A DNA stretch of 64,000 nt, from NCBI GenBank assembly GCA_024233305.1, contig JACKPV010000024.1, positions 186,001-250,000 of the forward strand. The letters run 5' to 3'. The position numbers and the translations under genes were made by a program. Of this stretch, positions 16,312 to 25,330 are shown one piece after another. Every line of letters begins with the position of its first letter. Within the stretch, counting starts at the first letter, position 1. Under the pieces are notes generated by a model. It ran no database searches. It was not told the origin of the DNA and saw only the letters and a program-made list of their open reading frames with translations. This DNA comes from Verrucomicrobiales bacterium. Lineage in GTDB: Bacteria; Verrucomicrobiota; Verrucomicrobiia; Limisphaerales; J093.

Positions 16312-17850
16312 TCAGGCCCTTCGCGCCAGCAGCGCGTCAATTCGTGTCCGCACCGCGTCGTCCATTCGGATCAACGGCGGCCAGTCCCGGTGAAACCCTT
16401 CGCCGGGCAGCTTCCGTGTCGCGTCGATACCCAGCTTGGACCCGGCCCCCACCATCGTCGTCGCATGGTCCAACACGTCCGCGGGTCCCTTCGTGAAGAT
16501 GCTGTCCCGCTGGGGATCGGTGTTGGCGCACAGCCGGAAGAGAACCTCCCGCGTGTCGTGCACGTTGACGTCGTCGTCCACCACCACGAGGTACTTCGTG
16601 AACATCATCTGCCCCATCCCCCAGAGGCCGTGCATGATCTTGTAAGCCTGCATCGGGTAGGTTTTGCGGATGCTGACGAACACCAGGTTGTGGAAGACCC
16701 CCTCCGCCGGCAGCGCGATGTCGACGATCTCGGGGAAGTTCATCCGAAAGACCGGCAGGAACAGTTCGACCGAGGCGGACCCCATGTAGAAGTCCTCCAT
16801 CGGCGGCGCCCCCACGATGGTCGCGGGATAGATCGCGTCCTTGCGGTGGGTGATCGCGGTCACGTGGAAGACGGGATACGGTTCAGGCAACGTGTAAAAG
16901 CCGGTGTGGTCGCCGAACGGACCTTCATCCCGCAGCGGCTCGCGCGGATCGATGTAGCCTTCGATCACGAAATCGGCATTCGCCGGCACCTCGATATCGC
17001 AGGTTTCGCACGCCACCAGGTCCACCGCCCGCTTGCGCAGGTACCCCGCAAGCAGAAACTCGTCGAGGCCGTCCGGCAGGGGCGCCGTGGCGGCGAAAGG
17101 GAACATGGGATCGCCCCCCAGAAAAATCGCCACCGGCATTCGTCGTCCCGTTTCGTAGTACCGTCGGCCATGCCGCGCCGCCACCTTCTGCAGCTGCCAG
17201 TGCATGCCGGTGGTCCGCTCGTCGTAGACCTGAACGCGATACATTCCCACATTCCGGTCGCCGGTGTCCGGATCGCGCGTCACCACGCAGGGCAACGTGA
17301 TGAACCGACCGCCGTCGAACGGCCAGCACTTGAGAATGGGCAGATCAAGCAGGGTAGGACAGGCGGTTTCGCCCCCCGCCGCCGCCGGGTCCACCGGAGG
17401 CGCCGCGGGCCACGGATCGCTGCGCGGGGCGGGCGCCTCGAACCGGTGAACCACCTCCTTGCAGGGACCGGTCCGGACCCGGCGGGGCCGGGCGTGCCGG
17501 AGGTCCATTCCGGCGGCCAGGAGCTTGCCCGCCTCGCGCAGGGAAGTGGGCGGCCGGGCTTTCAGGAGGAAGGCGAGTTCCTGCGCCACCTCCGCCACGC
17601 TCTCCGCTCCCATGCTGAGGGCCATGCGTCGGGCCGACCCGAGCGTGTTGATGGCGACCGGAAAGGGACCGGGCCTGCCGTTGACCGTCGGACGCTCGAT
17701 CAGCAGGGCTTTGCCGCCGCCCGGCGCCTTCATCTGCCGGTCGGCGAGTTCCGTGATCTCGAGTTCCGTGGCCACCGGATCGCTGATGCGGATCAGCTCC
17801 CCGGCCCGTTCCAGATGATCCACCCACGCGCGGAAGGACGCGAACGCCAT
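16312..17850 (-). CDS. UbiD-family decarboxylase (prenylated-FMN enzyme), probably menaquinone route
   Basis: Removes a carboxylate from an aromatic or unsaturated acid using prenylated FMN and a metal. Family marks are NVGMYRVQVYD (200-210), MHWQLQK (216-222) and the acidic DEGPFGDHTGFY (308-319), which holds the catalytic Glu. The 512-residue length matches UbiD-type enzymes. In organisms with the futalosine route a UbiD-family enzyme decarboxylates the prenylated naphthoate, and mqnP, mqnE and mqnA lie 10 kb away in this window, so that role is the best guess. No UbiX-type flavin prenyltransferase is seen nearby. It lies 102 bases after rsmE on the same strand and may be the last gene of that run. 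Other aromatic substrates cannot be excluded. Confidence 0.88.
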   Translation of the reverse strand: MAFASFRAWVDHLERAGELIRISDPVATELEITELADRQMKAPGGGKALLIERPTVNGRPGPFPVAINTLGSARRMALSMGAESVAEVAQELAFLLKARPPTSLREAGKLLAAGMDLRHARPRRVRTGPCKEVVHRFEAPAPRSDPWPAAPPVDPAAAGGETACPTLLDLPILKCWPFDGGRFITLPCVVTRDPDTGDRNVGMYRVQVYDERTTGMHWQLQKVAARHGRRYYETGRRMPVAIFLGGDPMFPFAATAPLPDGLDEFLLAGYLRKRAVDLVACETCDIEVPANADFVIEGYIDPREPLRDEGPFGDHTGFYTLPEPYPVFHVTAITHRKDAIYPATIVGAPPMEDFYMGSASVELFLPVFRMNFPEIVDIALPAEGVFHNLVFVSIRKTYPMQAYKIMHGLWGMGQMMFTKYLVVVDDDVNVHDTREVLFRLCANTDPQRDSIFTKGPADVLDHATTMVGAGSKLGIDATRKLPGEGFHRDWPPLIRMDDAVRTRIDALLARRA

Positions 17851-17952
17851 GCGCGCAAGCTACCAGTGGGACGCGGGGGATCAAAGCCGGGACTCGGGCC
17901 AACCGTCAGATTGCCGGGACCCGAAGGACGATCGCGCGCGAGACTGTCCGGC

Positions 17953-18696
17953 TCAGCGACCGAAGTGTTCGCCGAGCACCGCGAGCATGGTCAACGCGGC
18001 CGTCTCACTCCGGAGAACGCGCGGTCCCAGTGAGACCGGGATCGCCCCGACGGCCTGGATGGCGGCGAGTTCGGACGCGGTGAAATCCCCTTCCGGGCCA
18101 AGCCAGAGCCCGAGTTCGCCGGTCTCGGCGCCGACGGGAAGGACCTCGTCCAGCCGGGCTCCCAGCCGGGCGGCGCCCACGTTGAGGGCGCCCACCCACG
18201 AGGCGTGGAACGACGTCCCGGTTTCGATGAAGCCCGACAACAACTGCGGCGGCTCGATGCGCGGCAGCCAGGCCAGTCCGCATTGCTTCAGGGCCTCGAC
18301 GGCCACCGCCTCCCATTTCTCCCGCTTCCTCCCGCTCTCGGCCGAAGAGAAGTCCGGGACGGTCCGCCCGGTCAACACGGGCACGATGCGTGTGACCCCG
18401 AGTTCGGTCGCCTTCTGGATCAGCCAATCCATCGGCTTGGTCTTCAGGACGGCCTGGACCAGAGTGACGCGCGGGCGGGGGGCGGGTTCGACCACCGAAT
18501 CGATCACCCGCAACGTGGTCGCCCGTTTCTCGACGGCGCTGATTTCACAATCGAAGCGCCCACCGGCTCCGTTGAGGATCATCACCCTCGCCCCGGGTCC
18601 GAGGCGCAGCACGCGGACGGCATGCGCCGTCTCGGCCGGCCCGAGGAGGATCGAATCACCCCCGCAACCGGCGGGAGGAACGTAGAAACGCGGCAT
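17953..18696 (-). CDS. rsmE: RsmE, 16S rRNA (uracil-1498-N3)-methyltransferase
   Basis: Methylates U1498 of 16S rRNA in the 30S subunit using S-adenosylmethionine. An N-terminal PUMA-like domain (MPRFYVPP, then HAVRVLRL) is followed by a SPOUT-fold domain. The C-terminal knot signatures are LWLGPEGDFTASEL near residue 195 and SLGPRVLRSETAAL near residue 222. KATELGV is also typical. Length of 247 residues is normal. It lies 36 bases after dnaJ on the same strand; rsmE next to dnaJ is a common bacterial arrangement, which supports the start at 18696. Confidence 0.95.
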   Translation of the reverse strand: MPRFYVPPAGCGGDSILLGPAETAHAVRVLRLGPGARVMILNGAGGRFDCEISAVEKRATTLRVIDSVVEPAPRPRVTLVQAVLKTKPMDWLIQKATELGVTRIVPVLTGRTVPDFSSAESGRKREKWEAVAVEALKQCGLAWLPRIEPPQLLSGFIETGTSFHASWVGALNVGAARLGARLDEVLPVGAETGELGLWLGPEGDFTASELAAIQAVGAIPVSLGPRVLRSETAALTMLAVLGEHFGR

Positions 18697-18732
18697 GGCA
18701 CGGAAGGGAGAAAAGCCCTGAGGACCGGCGCA

Positions 18733-19899
18733 TCAGCGAAAGAGATCGCGGGCCTTCTCGAAGAAGCTGCGGGAACGGGGGTTGACCGTCTCGTCACACA
18801 GCCCGGCAAATTCCTCGAGCTTGGCGCGCTGGGCGGTGTTGAGCCGGGTGGGCACCTCGACCACCACCCGCACATGCAGATCCCCCTGACCGTAGCCCTG
18901 GACGTTCTTGATGCCCCTGCCCCGCAACCGGAACACCGTGCCCGACTGTGTACCCGGCGGCACCTTAATGTGAGCGGACCCGCTGAGCGTGGGCACCTCG
19001 ATCTCCGCGCCCAGGGCGGCCTGCACGAAACTCACCGGCACCTCGCACAGGAGGTCCTCGCCATCGCGCTGGAAGATCTCGTGCGCCCGCACATGCAGGA
19101 CGACGTAGAGATCACCCGGAGGACCGCCGCGGGCGCCGGCCTCGCCGTTGCCGGTGGAACGGAGCCGGGTCCCGGCGTCCACGCCGGCCGGGATCCGGAT
19201 GGTCACGGTGCTGGTCTGGTCCCGTTGTCCGGTGCCGCCGCACTGCCGGCAGGGTCGCTCGATGGTCTGACCGGCGCCTTCGCACCGCGGGCACGTCTGC
19301 CGCACGCGCATGAAGCCGCCGAGGACCTGTTCGACCTGCCCCCGGCCGCCGCACGTGGCGCAGGTTTTCTTCTTCGATCCCGGTTCCGCGCCCGAACCGC
19401 TGCACGCCTCGCAACTGCCGGCCTTGGTCAATGAAATCTGTTTCTCGCAGCCCAGCGCCGCCTCCTCGAAACTGATTTCGAGATCGTAGCGCAGATCCGC
19501 GCCCCGCTGCGCGCCCGAGGCGTCCCGGCGGGAATCCGCGCCGAACAACTCGTCGAAAATACTCCCGCCCCCGCCCCCGCCGAACACTTCCCGAAAGATG
19601 TCGAACGGATCGTGGAAACCACCGAACCCGCGGCCGCCGGCCCCGCGCGCTCCGGCGCCGGCCCGCGCCCGGGAATCGAACGCGGCATGCCCGAACTGGT
19701 CGTAAGCCGCCCGCTTCTGCGAATCGCTCAACGCTTCATACGCCTCGCCGAGTTCCTTGAACTGCTCCTCCGCCTGCTTGTCGCCCGGGTTTTTGTCCGG
19801 GTGATACTTCAGGGCCAGCTTGCGGTAGGCCTTCTTGATCTCCGCATCGCTCGCCTCGCGGGGCACCCCGAGGACTTCGTAATAGTCGCGCTTGGCCAT
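18733..19899 (-). CDS. dnaJ: DnaJ (Hsp40) co-chaperone
   Basis: Stimulates the ATPase of DnaK and delivers unfolded proteins to it. The start at 19899 begins the canonical AKRDYYEVLGV; the frame continues 64 codons upstream, but that part overlaps the GrpE region and is arginine-rich. The J-domain holds HPD at 33-35. A Gly/Phe-rich linker follows, then four zinc-binding repeats (CEACSGSG, CATCGGRG, CPRCEGAG, CRQCGGTG) that form two zinc sites, then the beta-sandwich substrate domains. At 388 residues this is a full type I DnaJ. It lies 22 bases after grpE. DnaK itself is not in the window, and no CIRCE or sigma-32-like control site is evident. Confidence 0.97.
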   Translation of the reverse strand: MAKRDYYEVLGVPREASDAEIKKAYRKLALKYHPDKNPGDKQAEEQFKELGEAYEALSDSQKRAAYDQFGHAAFDSRARAGAGARGAGGRGFGGFHDPFDIFREVFGGGGGGSIFDELFGADSRRDASGAQRGADLRYDLEISFEEAALGCEKQISLTKAGSCEACSGSGAEPGSKKKTCATCGGRGQVEQVLGGFMRVRQTCPRCEGAGQTIERPCRQCGGTGQRDQTSTVTIRIPAGVDAGTRLRSTGNGEAGARGGPPGDLYVVLHVRAHEIFQRDGEDLLCEVPVSFVQAALGAEIEVPTLSGSAHIKVPPGTQSGTVFRLRGRGIKNVQGYGQGDLHVRVVVEVPTRLNTAQRAKLEEFAGLCDETVNPRSRSFFEKARDLFR

Positions 19900-19921
19900 G
19901 GGGATCGCGATTACTGGGCCC

Positions 19922-20515
19922 TCACGCCGACGGCGCCCGGGCCACAATGACGCTGGCCGCCCGCAGCAACCGGTCCTGGAGCCGGTAACCCTTGCGGAGC
20001 TGCTCAACCACCTGCCCCTCCTCGATGCCCGGCGCCTCCACGGTCGAGACCGCCTCGTGCAGGGTCGGATCGAACGTTTGCCCGGCGGCATCGATCTCCT
20101 CGAGGCCGGCTTCCGTCAACGCTCCGAGAAACTGGGTGCGCACCATTTGCACGCCTTCCCGTAACGCGTTGTTGGCACCCGACTCCGTCCCCTCCGCGGC
20201 TGTCAGCGCCCGGTCCAGGCTGTCCAGCACCGGAAGGAGCCGGCCCAGCAGGGACTCGTTGGCATACCGGACGGCATCCTGCCGCTCACGGGCTGCCCGT
20301 TTCCGGTAGTTGTCGAGGTCCGCCACGGCCCGCAGATACTGGTTCCAGTTCTCCGCGGCCTTGGCTGCGTCGGCCTTCAAGGAAGCCAGCTCCTCGGGCG
20401 TAACTCCGTCGGCCACCGTCGGCTCGGGCGCCGGCGCCGTTCCGATCGGCCCGCCGCCGCTGGTCGCCGCGTTGGCCATTTCGTCCTCGTTCAATAGTTC
20501 TGCGTCCTTGCTCAT
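19922..20515 (-). CDS. grpE: GrpE nucleotide exchange factor
   Basis: Exchanges ADP for ATP on DnaK. The N-terminal 60 residues are acidic and low in complexity. A long helical coiled coil follows (LKADAAKAAENWNQYLRAVADLDN, abridged here to its role as the dimer helix), with the family segment YRKRAARERQ. The C-terminal beta domain carries GQTFDPTLHEAVS and the closing KGYRLQDRLLRAA. ATG at 20515 (MSKDAELL) is chosen over a TTG at 20530, which would add only five residues. It is followed after 22 bases by dnaJ, so the two are clearly co-transcribed. Confidence 0.94.
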   Translation of the reverse strand: MSKDAELLNEDEMANAATSGGGPIGTAPAPEPTVADGVTPEELASLKADAAKAAENWNQYLRAVADLDNYRKRAARERQDAVRYANESLLGRLLPVLDSLDRALTAAEGTESGANNALREGVQMVRTQFLGALTEAGLEEIDAAGQTFDPTLHEAVSTVEAPGIEEGQVVEQLRKGYRLQDRLLRAASVIVARAPSA

Positions 20516-20607
20516 CGTGTTCTGGTCCAAAGCGCGCTCAACCTACACAACCCGTTCTCCGCCGGCAACCGGGACGCGACGCCGCGTCGGGCATCGGGCC
20601 GGGCCGA

Positions 20608-21660
20608 TCACCCGGGTTCGGCGGACGACCCCGGGGGATCCCCCCCGAACGACTCCAGCCGATCTTCAATGGCCTTCAGCCGCCGCAGAATCTCCGGGGC
20701 ACGCTGGATGGCCACCCAAACGCGTCGCTGCTCGTGCACCGGCCGGGCCGGAATGCCCATCCACATCTCACCGTCGCCGATGTGATTCATGACCCCGGAT
20801 TTCGCAGCCACGGTCACCCGCTCCCCAAGGTTCAAGTGACCGGCGACCCCCACCTGTCCGGCCAGCACGCTGTGACTCCCCACCGTGCAGCTTCCGGCGA
20901 TCCCCACCTGCGACACCAGGATGCAATGCTCGCCCAGGACGACGTTGTGCCCCACCTGTACCAGGTTGTCGATCTTGGTTCCCCTCCCCACCACCGTGGT
21001 CCCAAGCGCCCCGCGGTCGATGGTGGTGTTGGCGCCGATCTCGACATCGTCTTCGACGGTCACCGTGCCGACCTGCGGGATCTTGAGATGCTGCCCCTGA
21101 TCGAGCACGTAGCCGAAGCCGTCCGCGCCGACAACCGTGCCGGCGTGAATCCGCACCCGGTTCCCCAACCGGGTCGAGCGATACAGTGTGACGTTGGCAA
21201 AGACGCGGCAATCCTCGCCGATGACGCAATCCTCACCCACCTGAACGCCCCCCAACAGCCATGACCGCGCGCCCACCCGCGCCCGGGGACCAAGCCAGCA
21301 AAGCGGCCCGACGTGCGCCGTGGGATCCACCTCGGCCAGCGGATCCACGACCGCCGACGGGTGAATGCCGGGCGCGAAGGCCGGCTCGGGATGGAACAGG
21401 GCGAGGGCCCGGGCAAATCCGACCCGGACATTGCCGACGCGAATAAGGGTCTTGGGCGACGCGGTCACGCTCCGGGCCACGATGACCGCCGCCGCTGCGC
21501 TGGCCTCGGCCCGGGCCAGATAGGACTCGTTCTCAGCGAACGTGACCTCGCCTTCGCGGGCATCCGTCGCGGGAGAAACCCCGTGCAATTCCAGGGTCTC
21601 GTCGCCGGTGACGCTGCCTCCGAGTTGCTCGGCGAGGTCTCGCGCAGTGTAGGTGATCAT
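20608..21660 (-). CDS. lpxD: LpxD, UDP-3-O-acylglucosamine N-acyltransferase
   Basis: Third step of lipid A synthesis: transfers a 3-hydroxyacyl chain from acyl carrier protein to the amine of UDP-3-O-acylglucosamine. An N-terminal uridine-binding domain (residues 1-100, with VTFAENESYL) precedes a left-handed beta-helix of hexapeptide repeats (residues 100-310). The catalytic His is H238 in VQVGHNV, and the family core GADGFGY is at 178-184. The C-terminal helix (RRLKAIEDRLESF) is typical. The 350-residue length is normal. It shows that the organism makes a lipid A-type outer membrane. Other lpx genes are not beside it, which is unusual compared with the lpxD-fabZ-lpxA clusters of many Gram-negatives. 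panD lies 136 bases upstream. Confidence 0.96.
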   Translation of the reverse strand: MITYTARDLAEQLGGSVTGDETLELHGVSPATDAREGEVTFAENESYLARAEASAAAAVIVARSVTASPKTLIRVGNVRVGFARALALFHPEPAFAPGIHPSAVVDPLAEVDPTAHVGPLCWLGPRARVGARSWLLGGVQVGEDCVIGEDCRVFANVTLYRSTRLGNRVRIHAGTVVGADGFGYVLDQGQHLKIPQVGTVTVEDDVEIGANTTIDRGALGTTVVGRGTKIDNLVQVGHNVVLGEHCILVSQVGIAGSCTVGSHSVLAGQVGVAGHLNLGERVTVAAKSGVMNHIGDGEMWMGIPARPVHEQRRVWVAIQRAPEILRRLKAIEDRLESFGGDPPGSSAEPG

Positions 21661-21796
21661 GGCGTGTTGATCGTTCGGCTCGGTCGCGGCGTGGGCAACG
21701 CGGTCCGCCGGAATCGCCGGGCCGGGCCGGGCAAGCCACGGGAGGTTCCCGGCAGGCAGGTGTGGGGCGGCTGGCGCATGCGGGCCGGCAATCGGG

Positions 21797-22159
21797 TCAA
21801 CGCCCGCGCTCCACCTGGATTCGGTTCTGCTCGTCCAACACGATCACCCGCGGCTGCCAGCCGGCGGTCTCGGGATCGGCAGCGAGGGCGAAGACCATGA
21901 TGGTCAGGCGATCCCCGGGCTTGCCGAGGTGGGCAACGGCACCGTTGAGCACAATGGCGCCGGAACCCGGCTCGCCCGGGATGGCGTAGGTCTCAAACCG
22001 CGCCCCGTTGGCCATGTTGCCGCACAGCACGCGCTCGTACGGCAGCACGCCCGCCTTCTCCATCAAATCCAGCGGCAGCGTCAGGCTGCCCTCATAATTG
22101 ACATTGGCGCCCGTGACCGTCGCCCGATGAATCTTCGCCTTGAGCAGTTGGTGATACAT
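21797..22159 (-). CDS. panD: Aspartate 1-decarboxylase
   Basis: Makes beta-alanine from aspartate for pantothenate and coenzyme A synthesis. The enzyme is self-processed: the Gly24-Ser25 bond in NYEGSLTL is cut to create the pyruvoyl group. The start at 22159 gives the standard N-terminus MYHQLLKAKIHRATVT; an in-frame codon five residues upstream (22174) is less likely. Conserved AHLGKPGDRLTIM follows in the C-terminal part. Length of 120 residues is typical. It heads the minus-strand run panD-lpxD-grpE-dnaJ-rsmE. coaE of the same wider pathway is at 46 kb. Confidence 0.95.
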   Translation of the reverse strand: MYHQLLKAKIHRATVTGANVNYEGSLTLPLDLMEKAGVLPYERVLCGNMANGARFETYAIPGEPGSGAIVLNGAVAHLGKPGDRLTIMVFALAADPETAGWQPRVIVLDEQNRIQVERGR

Positions 22160-22604
22160 CACTTCGCCCGGCAATCACGCCGAACGAGCAGAATTGCAGC
22201 CGCGAACCGCGAAGTCAATTTTCCATCCCCGCGCCGTGCGGTCTCGTGCGTCCGTGCGGATGCGCCCCCCCCCCGGACCGGGTCCCCGTAGCCCTCACTG
22301 AAACGAAGCACTTCGGTGCGCAAGCCAGGAATTGAACCTGTGGACTCAGCGCGCTATTTCTCCCAGCGGTTCGCCCCGCCGCAACCGTTCGGCGTTGATC
22401 TGCGAGAGTCCTTTCAGCCCCTCCCGGTGGATTTCGCAATGGCGCACGCCCTGGCGGGCCCGCTGTTGCTGGATCGGCCCTTGGAGGAGGAAGGGGGAGG
22501 AACGCGCCTCCAGCCTTCCCACGGAACCCGGGCAAAGGGGCCGTTCCCGGTCGGGAACGGCCCCCTCCGACGGACCGCAGAGTTGCGCGCGAGGGGACGC
22601 TCGC
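22160..22604. other. Intergenic region with a tRNA-like T-arm fragment and a terminator
   Basis: No gene is seen. On the minus strand, 22325-22340 reads CAGGTTCAATTCCTGG, which looks like the T-arm of a tRNA, followed by GCTTGCGCA. No matching acceptor 5' half, D-arm or anticodon arm can be found within 90 bases, so it is at most a fragment. The strong hairpin at 22537-22564 belongs to the peroxidase gene. Confidence 0.4.
22537..22564 (-). terminator. Terminator of the di-heme peroxidase gene
   Basis: A perfect 12-bp GC-rich stem (22537-22548 with 22553-22564) and a 4-base loop, 41 bases past the stop of the peroxidase gene. On the minus strand it is followed by only TTT, so the stem is strong but the T-run is short. 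Confidence 0.7.
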
Positions 22605-23594
22605 TCAGGGCGCGAGCTTCTTGTCGCTCAGCGTCTTGAGGAACGCCACGAGCAGGTCCGCCTCGCCGTCCTCAAGTTCGCGGCCGAGTTGCATGTGAGC
22701 CATCTTCTTCACCGCGTCGCGGAGGCTCATCAGCGCGCCGTCGTGGAAGTAGGGGAAGGTGAGGGCGATGTTGCGGAGGCTCGGGACCTTGAACTTGTAC
22801 ATGTCGTTCTCGTCCTTGGTCACAGAGAAGCGCCCCTTGTCCTCGGTGTTCTCGTAGGGATTGATGAGCCCAATCTTCTGGTACATGTTGCCGCCCATGG
22901 TCGGGCTCATGTGGCAGGTGATGCAACCGACGCTCATGAAGAGCTCCAGACCCTTGAGTTCGGTTTCGGACAGCGCCTTGTCGTCACCGTTCATGAAGTC
23001 GTCGAAGCGGTCGTGCGTGATCAGGGTCCGCTCGAACGCAGCGATGGCCTCGGCCACATTGTCGTAGGTGATCCTCTCGGAGGCGTTGGGGAACGCGCTG
23101 GCGAAGAGGTCCTTGTAGGAGGAATCCGCCGTGAGGCGTTGCACCACCGTGGCCTCATCGGGCATCGCCATCTCGACGGGGTTCAGCACGGGACCCTTGG
23201 CCTGTTCCTGCAAATCCTTGGCGCGCCCGTCCCAGAACTGGGCGAGGTGGAACCCGGCGTTCAGCGTCGTGGGCGAATTGCGGTCACCGCGCTTGCCGTG
23301 GGCGCCAAGCGAGGTTCGCTGGTTGTCGACGCCGGCCCGGTTGTTGTCGAGCATGTGGCACGAGTTGCAGGCCTGCGAGTTGTTTACCGAAAGCTGCTTG
23401 TCGAAGTAGAGCTTGCGGCCCAGTTCGATGCGGGCGGGCGTGTCCTTTTCGCTGCCCGGCATCTTGTCCGGCAGCGGGCCGAAAAGCAGCTTCGCCTGGT
23501 CCCGGAGTTCGGAGATGTTCTGCCCCATCAGCGCGGGCAAACCCGCCGCCAGGGCCACCGTCATCAGTATCGCTTTGGTTTTCATGGCGTTCAT
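22605..23594 (-). CDS. Di-heme cytochrome c peroxidase (CcpA/MauG family)
   Basis: Periplasmic enzyme expected to reduce hydrogen peroxide with electrons from small cytochromes. A signal peptide (residues 1-24, ending PALMGQ) is followed by two c-type heme sites, C76-H80 (CNSCH) and C224-H228 (CITCH), the standard two-domain layout. SPTTLNAGF, QFWDGRAKDLQEQA and the late KVPSLRNIALTFPYFHDG are hallmark segments of bacterial cytochrome c peroxidases. Length of 329 residues fits. The ATG at 23594 has AGGTC upstream at good spacing. It is divergent from the acetyltransferase gene (158 bases between starts) and transcribed alone. MauG-like oxidases share the same fold, so the exact reaction is inferred. 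Confidence 0.93.
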   Translation of the reverse strand: MNAMKTKAILMTVALAAGLPALMGQNISELRDQAKLLFGPLPDKMPGSEKDTPARIELGRKLYFDKQLSVNNSQACNSCHMLDNNRAGVDNQRTSLGAHGKRGDRNSPTTLNAGFHLAQFWDGRAKDLQEQAKGPVLNPVEMAMPDEATVVQRLTADSSYKDLFASAFPNASERITYDNVAEAIAAFERTLITHDRFDDFMNGDDKALSETELKGLELFMSVGCITCHMSPTMGGNMYQKIGLINPYENTEDKGRFSVTKDENDMYKFKVPSLRNIALTFPYFHDGALMSLRDAVKKMAHMQLGRELEDGEADLLVAFLKTLSDKKLAP

Positions 23595-23752
23595 TGTATG
23601 ACCTGAATGGGCGAAGTCTACGCAAGCCCCGCCGGAGACGCACGTCTTTTTGGATTACCGACCCCGACGACACGCCCGGACCGGCAACGGCGCCCGGCAT
23701 CCTGCGCGCGCTGCGTTGACGCCGCCCCGTTGCTCGGGAAGACTCCGCCCCC

Positions 23753-24922
23753 GTGGAGCAGACAACGACGATTGAGCAAGGCGGGCGGGTGGCGCAAGGA
23801 GTGCGGGTGACCCAAGTGGCGCGGGACGCGCGCGGCATCAACCGCTTCCTGCAGGTGCCCTACGCCGTTTACGCCGGGGATCCCAACTGGGTGGCCCCGC
23901 TCCTCATGGATCTCAAGAAGGTCTTCACGGATGCCAACCCGCTGTTCGAGCACGCCGCCATGCAACTCTGGGTCGCGCAGCAGCACGGGCGCGACGTCGG
24001 GCGCATCGCCGCCATTGAGGACCGGACGCACAACGAACTGCATCATGAACGCGCGGTCTATTTCGGTTTTTATGAATGCATCGAGGACCCGGCGGTGGCG
24101 GCGGGGCTTTTCGAGGCGGCGTTTGCCTGGGCCCGGGACCGCGGCCTGAACCGGGTGATTGGTCCGGCGAACCCGACCACGAACGACGAATGCGGGCTGC
24201 TGGTCAAGGGCTTCGATTCTCCGCCGGTTTTCATGATGCCCTATAACCCGCCGTATTACGCGACGCAATTCGAGGCGGCGGGCCTCGCCCGGGCGAAGGA
24301 CCTCCTGGCCTTCCACATCGACATCGCACACAGCCCCCATGACCGGTTGAACCGTCTGGCCGCCATCTGCCGGAAACGCAACCCGGAGCTGGTGTTTCGT
24401 CCGGTGCGCAAGAAGACCCTGGGCGCCGACCTGGCGCAGATCAAAGAGGTTTACAACGAGGCCTGGGAGGAAAACTGGGGGTTCGTGCCGATGACCGACC
24501 ATGAGATCGACTTCATGGCAGAGCGGCTCAAGCCGTTGCTGGTCGAGGGCCTCGTCTGGCTGGTCGAAAAGGCCGGCCAGCCGGTCGCCTTCATGCTGGC
24601 CGCGCCCGACTTCAACGAGGCCCTCCAGCCGCTGCGCGGACGGTTGATGTCCCCGGCCCTGCCGCGTTTCCTGGCCTACGCCCTCGGATGGAAGAGCACG
24701 CGACTCTGCCGCGTGATGACGCTGGGCGCGATCAAGGGTTACCGCGGACGGGGACTCGAATCCGTGATGCTCTCAGAGGGTTTCAAGGTGGGATTCAAGC
24801 TCGGCTTCGAGGCGGCCGAGGCTTCCTGGGTCCTCGAGGACAACACCGCCATGTGCCGCGTGATCGAGACCATGGGCGGGCGGGTCTACAAAGTCTACCG
24901 CCTCTACGACCGGATGCTCTGA
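23753..24922 (+). CDS. GNAT-type N-acetyltransferase, function unknown
   Basis: A 389-residue cytoplasmic protein with a C-terminal acetyl-CoA binding region: AIKGYRGRGLESVMLSEGF near residue 325 fits the GNAT motif A (R/Q-x-x-G-x-G/A), and an ED-N-A segment follows (VLEDNTAMCRVIETMGGRVY), the usual late GNAT strand and helix. The N-terminal half (PYAVYAGDPNWVAPL near residue 37) is conserved in a family of long bacterial acyltransferase-like proteins without known substrate. It starts with GTG at 23753; no nearby ATG precedes the conserved part. The stop TGA at 24920-24922 is also the first three bases of the downstream repeat. Neighbours give no hint of substrate. Confidence 0.7.
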   Translation: MEQTTTIEQGGRVAQGVRVTQVARDARGINRFLQVPYAVYAGDPNWVAPLLMDLKKVFTDANPLFEHAAMQLWVAQQHGRDVGRIAAIEDRTHNELHHERAVYFGFYECIEDPAVAAGLFEAAFAWARDRGLNRVIGPANPTTNDECGLLVKGFDSPPVFMMPYNPPYYATQFEAAGLARAKDLLAFHIDIAHSPHDRLNRLAAICRKRNPELVFRPVRKKTLGADLAQIKEVYNEAWEENWGFVPMTDHEIDFMAERLKPLLVEGLVWLVEKAGQPVAFMLAAPDFNEALQPLRGRLMSPALPRFLAYALGWKSTRLCRVMTLGAIKGYRGRGLESVMLSEGFKVGFKLGFEAAEASWVLEDNTAMCRVIETMGGRVYKVYRLYDRML

Positions 24923-25117
24923 GCCGTAGCCATGCAGTTGGATTCACCACGGATGGGCTCGGATGGGCACTGATATTCAGGGAAACCAGAATCGCTCACC
25001 CGGGTTTCGGACTCACCATTTAGTGAGTCTTCTCGCCCTCTCCGCCAAGGCGGCAGCGCCGCGTCCCATCCGTGGCATCCGTGCCCATCCGCGGTCCATT
25101 GACTGAATTGATACGGC
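24920..25117 (+). repeat. Intergenic repeat D with TGAGCCGTA head and imperfect inverted arms
   Basis: Starts on the acetyltransferase stop codon with TGAGCCGTAGCCATGCAG and continues TTGGATTCACCACGGATGGG. The far end (25066-25104) carries an imperfect inverted match to the CACGGATGGGCACGGATG-like segment. The head reappears at 31956-31990. It directly abuts copy C of the REP-like element. Confidence 0.6.
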
Positions 25118-25330
25118 TGAGCCGCAACCATTCCGTAACTCGAGCCGCCGACATGCAGTCGGCGCATGATTTTCAGTGGGGATAGGACCGCCTGCCGTCG
25201 AGCGCAACGCCTCACCAAAACATGACTGCCGGTCGGGATCGGCGGGATCGCATAAGCCCTTGGATTTCAGCCCCGACCACACGCCCGCGGCTACCGCGGG
25301 CTGGATCGACGCAGCTGGGTGGCCCCGGGC
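24923..25330. other. Gene-free stretch made up of two adjoining repeats
   Basis: The whole 408-base gap between the acetyltransferase and DUF1501 stop codons is filled by repeat D and REP-like copy C. Both flanking genes converge on it, so it may act as a shared 3' end. No other content is seen. Confidence 0.6.
25118..25320 (+). repeat. REP/BIME-like intergenic repeat, copy C (degenerate)
   Basis: Same orientation and order as copy A: head TGAGCCG (25118), left palindrome arm 25141-25164 (CGCCGAC, 5-base loop, GTCGGCG; the GTAG head has lost its T), the shared CATGATTTTCAGTGGGGATA and AAGCCCTTGGATTTCAG blocks, and a decayed right arm 25272-25294 ending in CGGCTAC. It lies 10 bases beyond the stop of the DUF1501 gene. 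Confidence 0.75.

Noticed and set aside
22325..22340. A tRNA-like T-arm on the minus strand, possibly an attachment site
   Set aside because: No acceptor partner, D-arm or anticodon arm is present and there is no integrase or second copy nearby, so neither a tRNA gene nor an att site can be supported.
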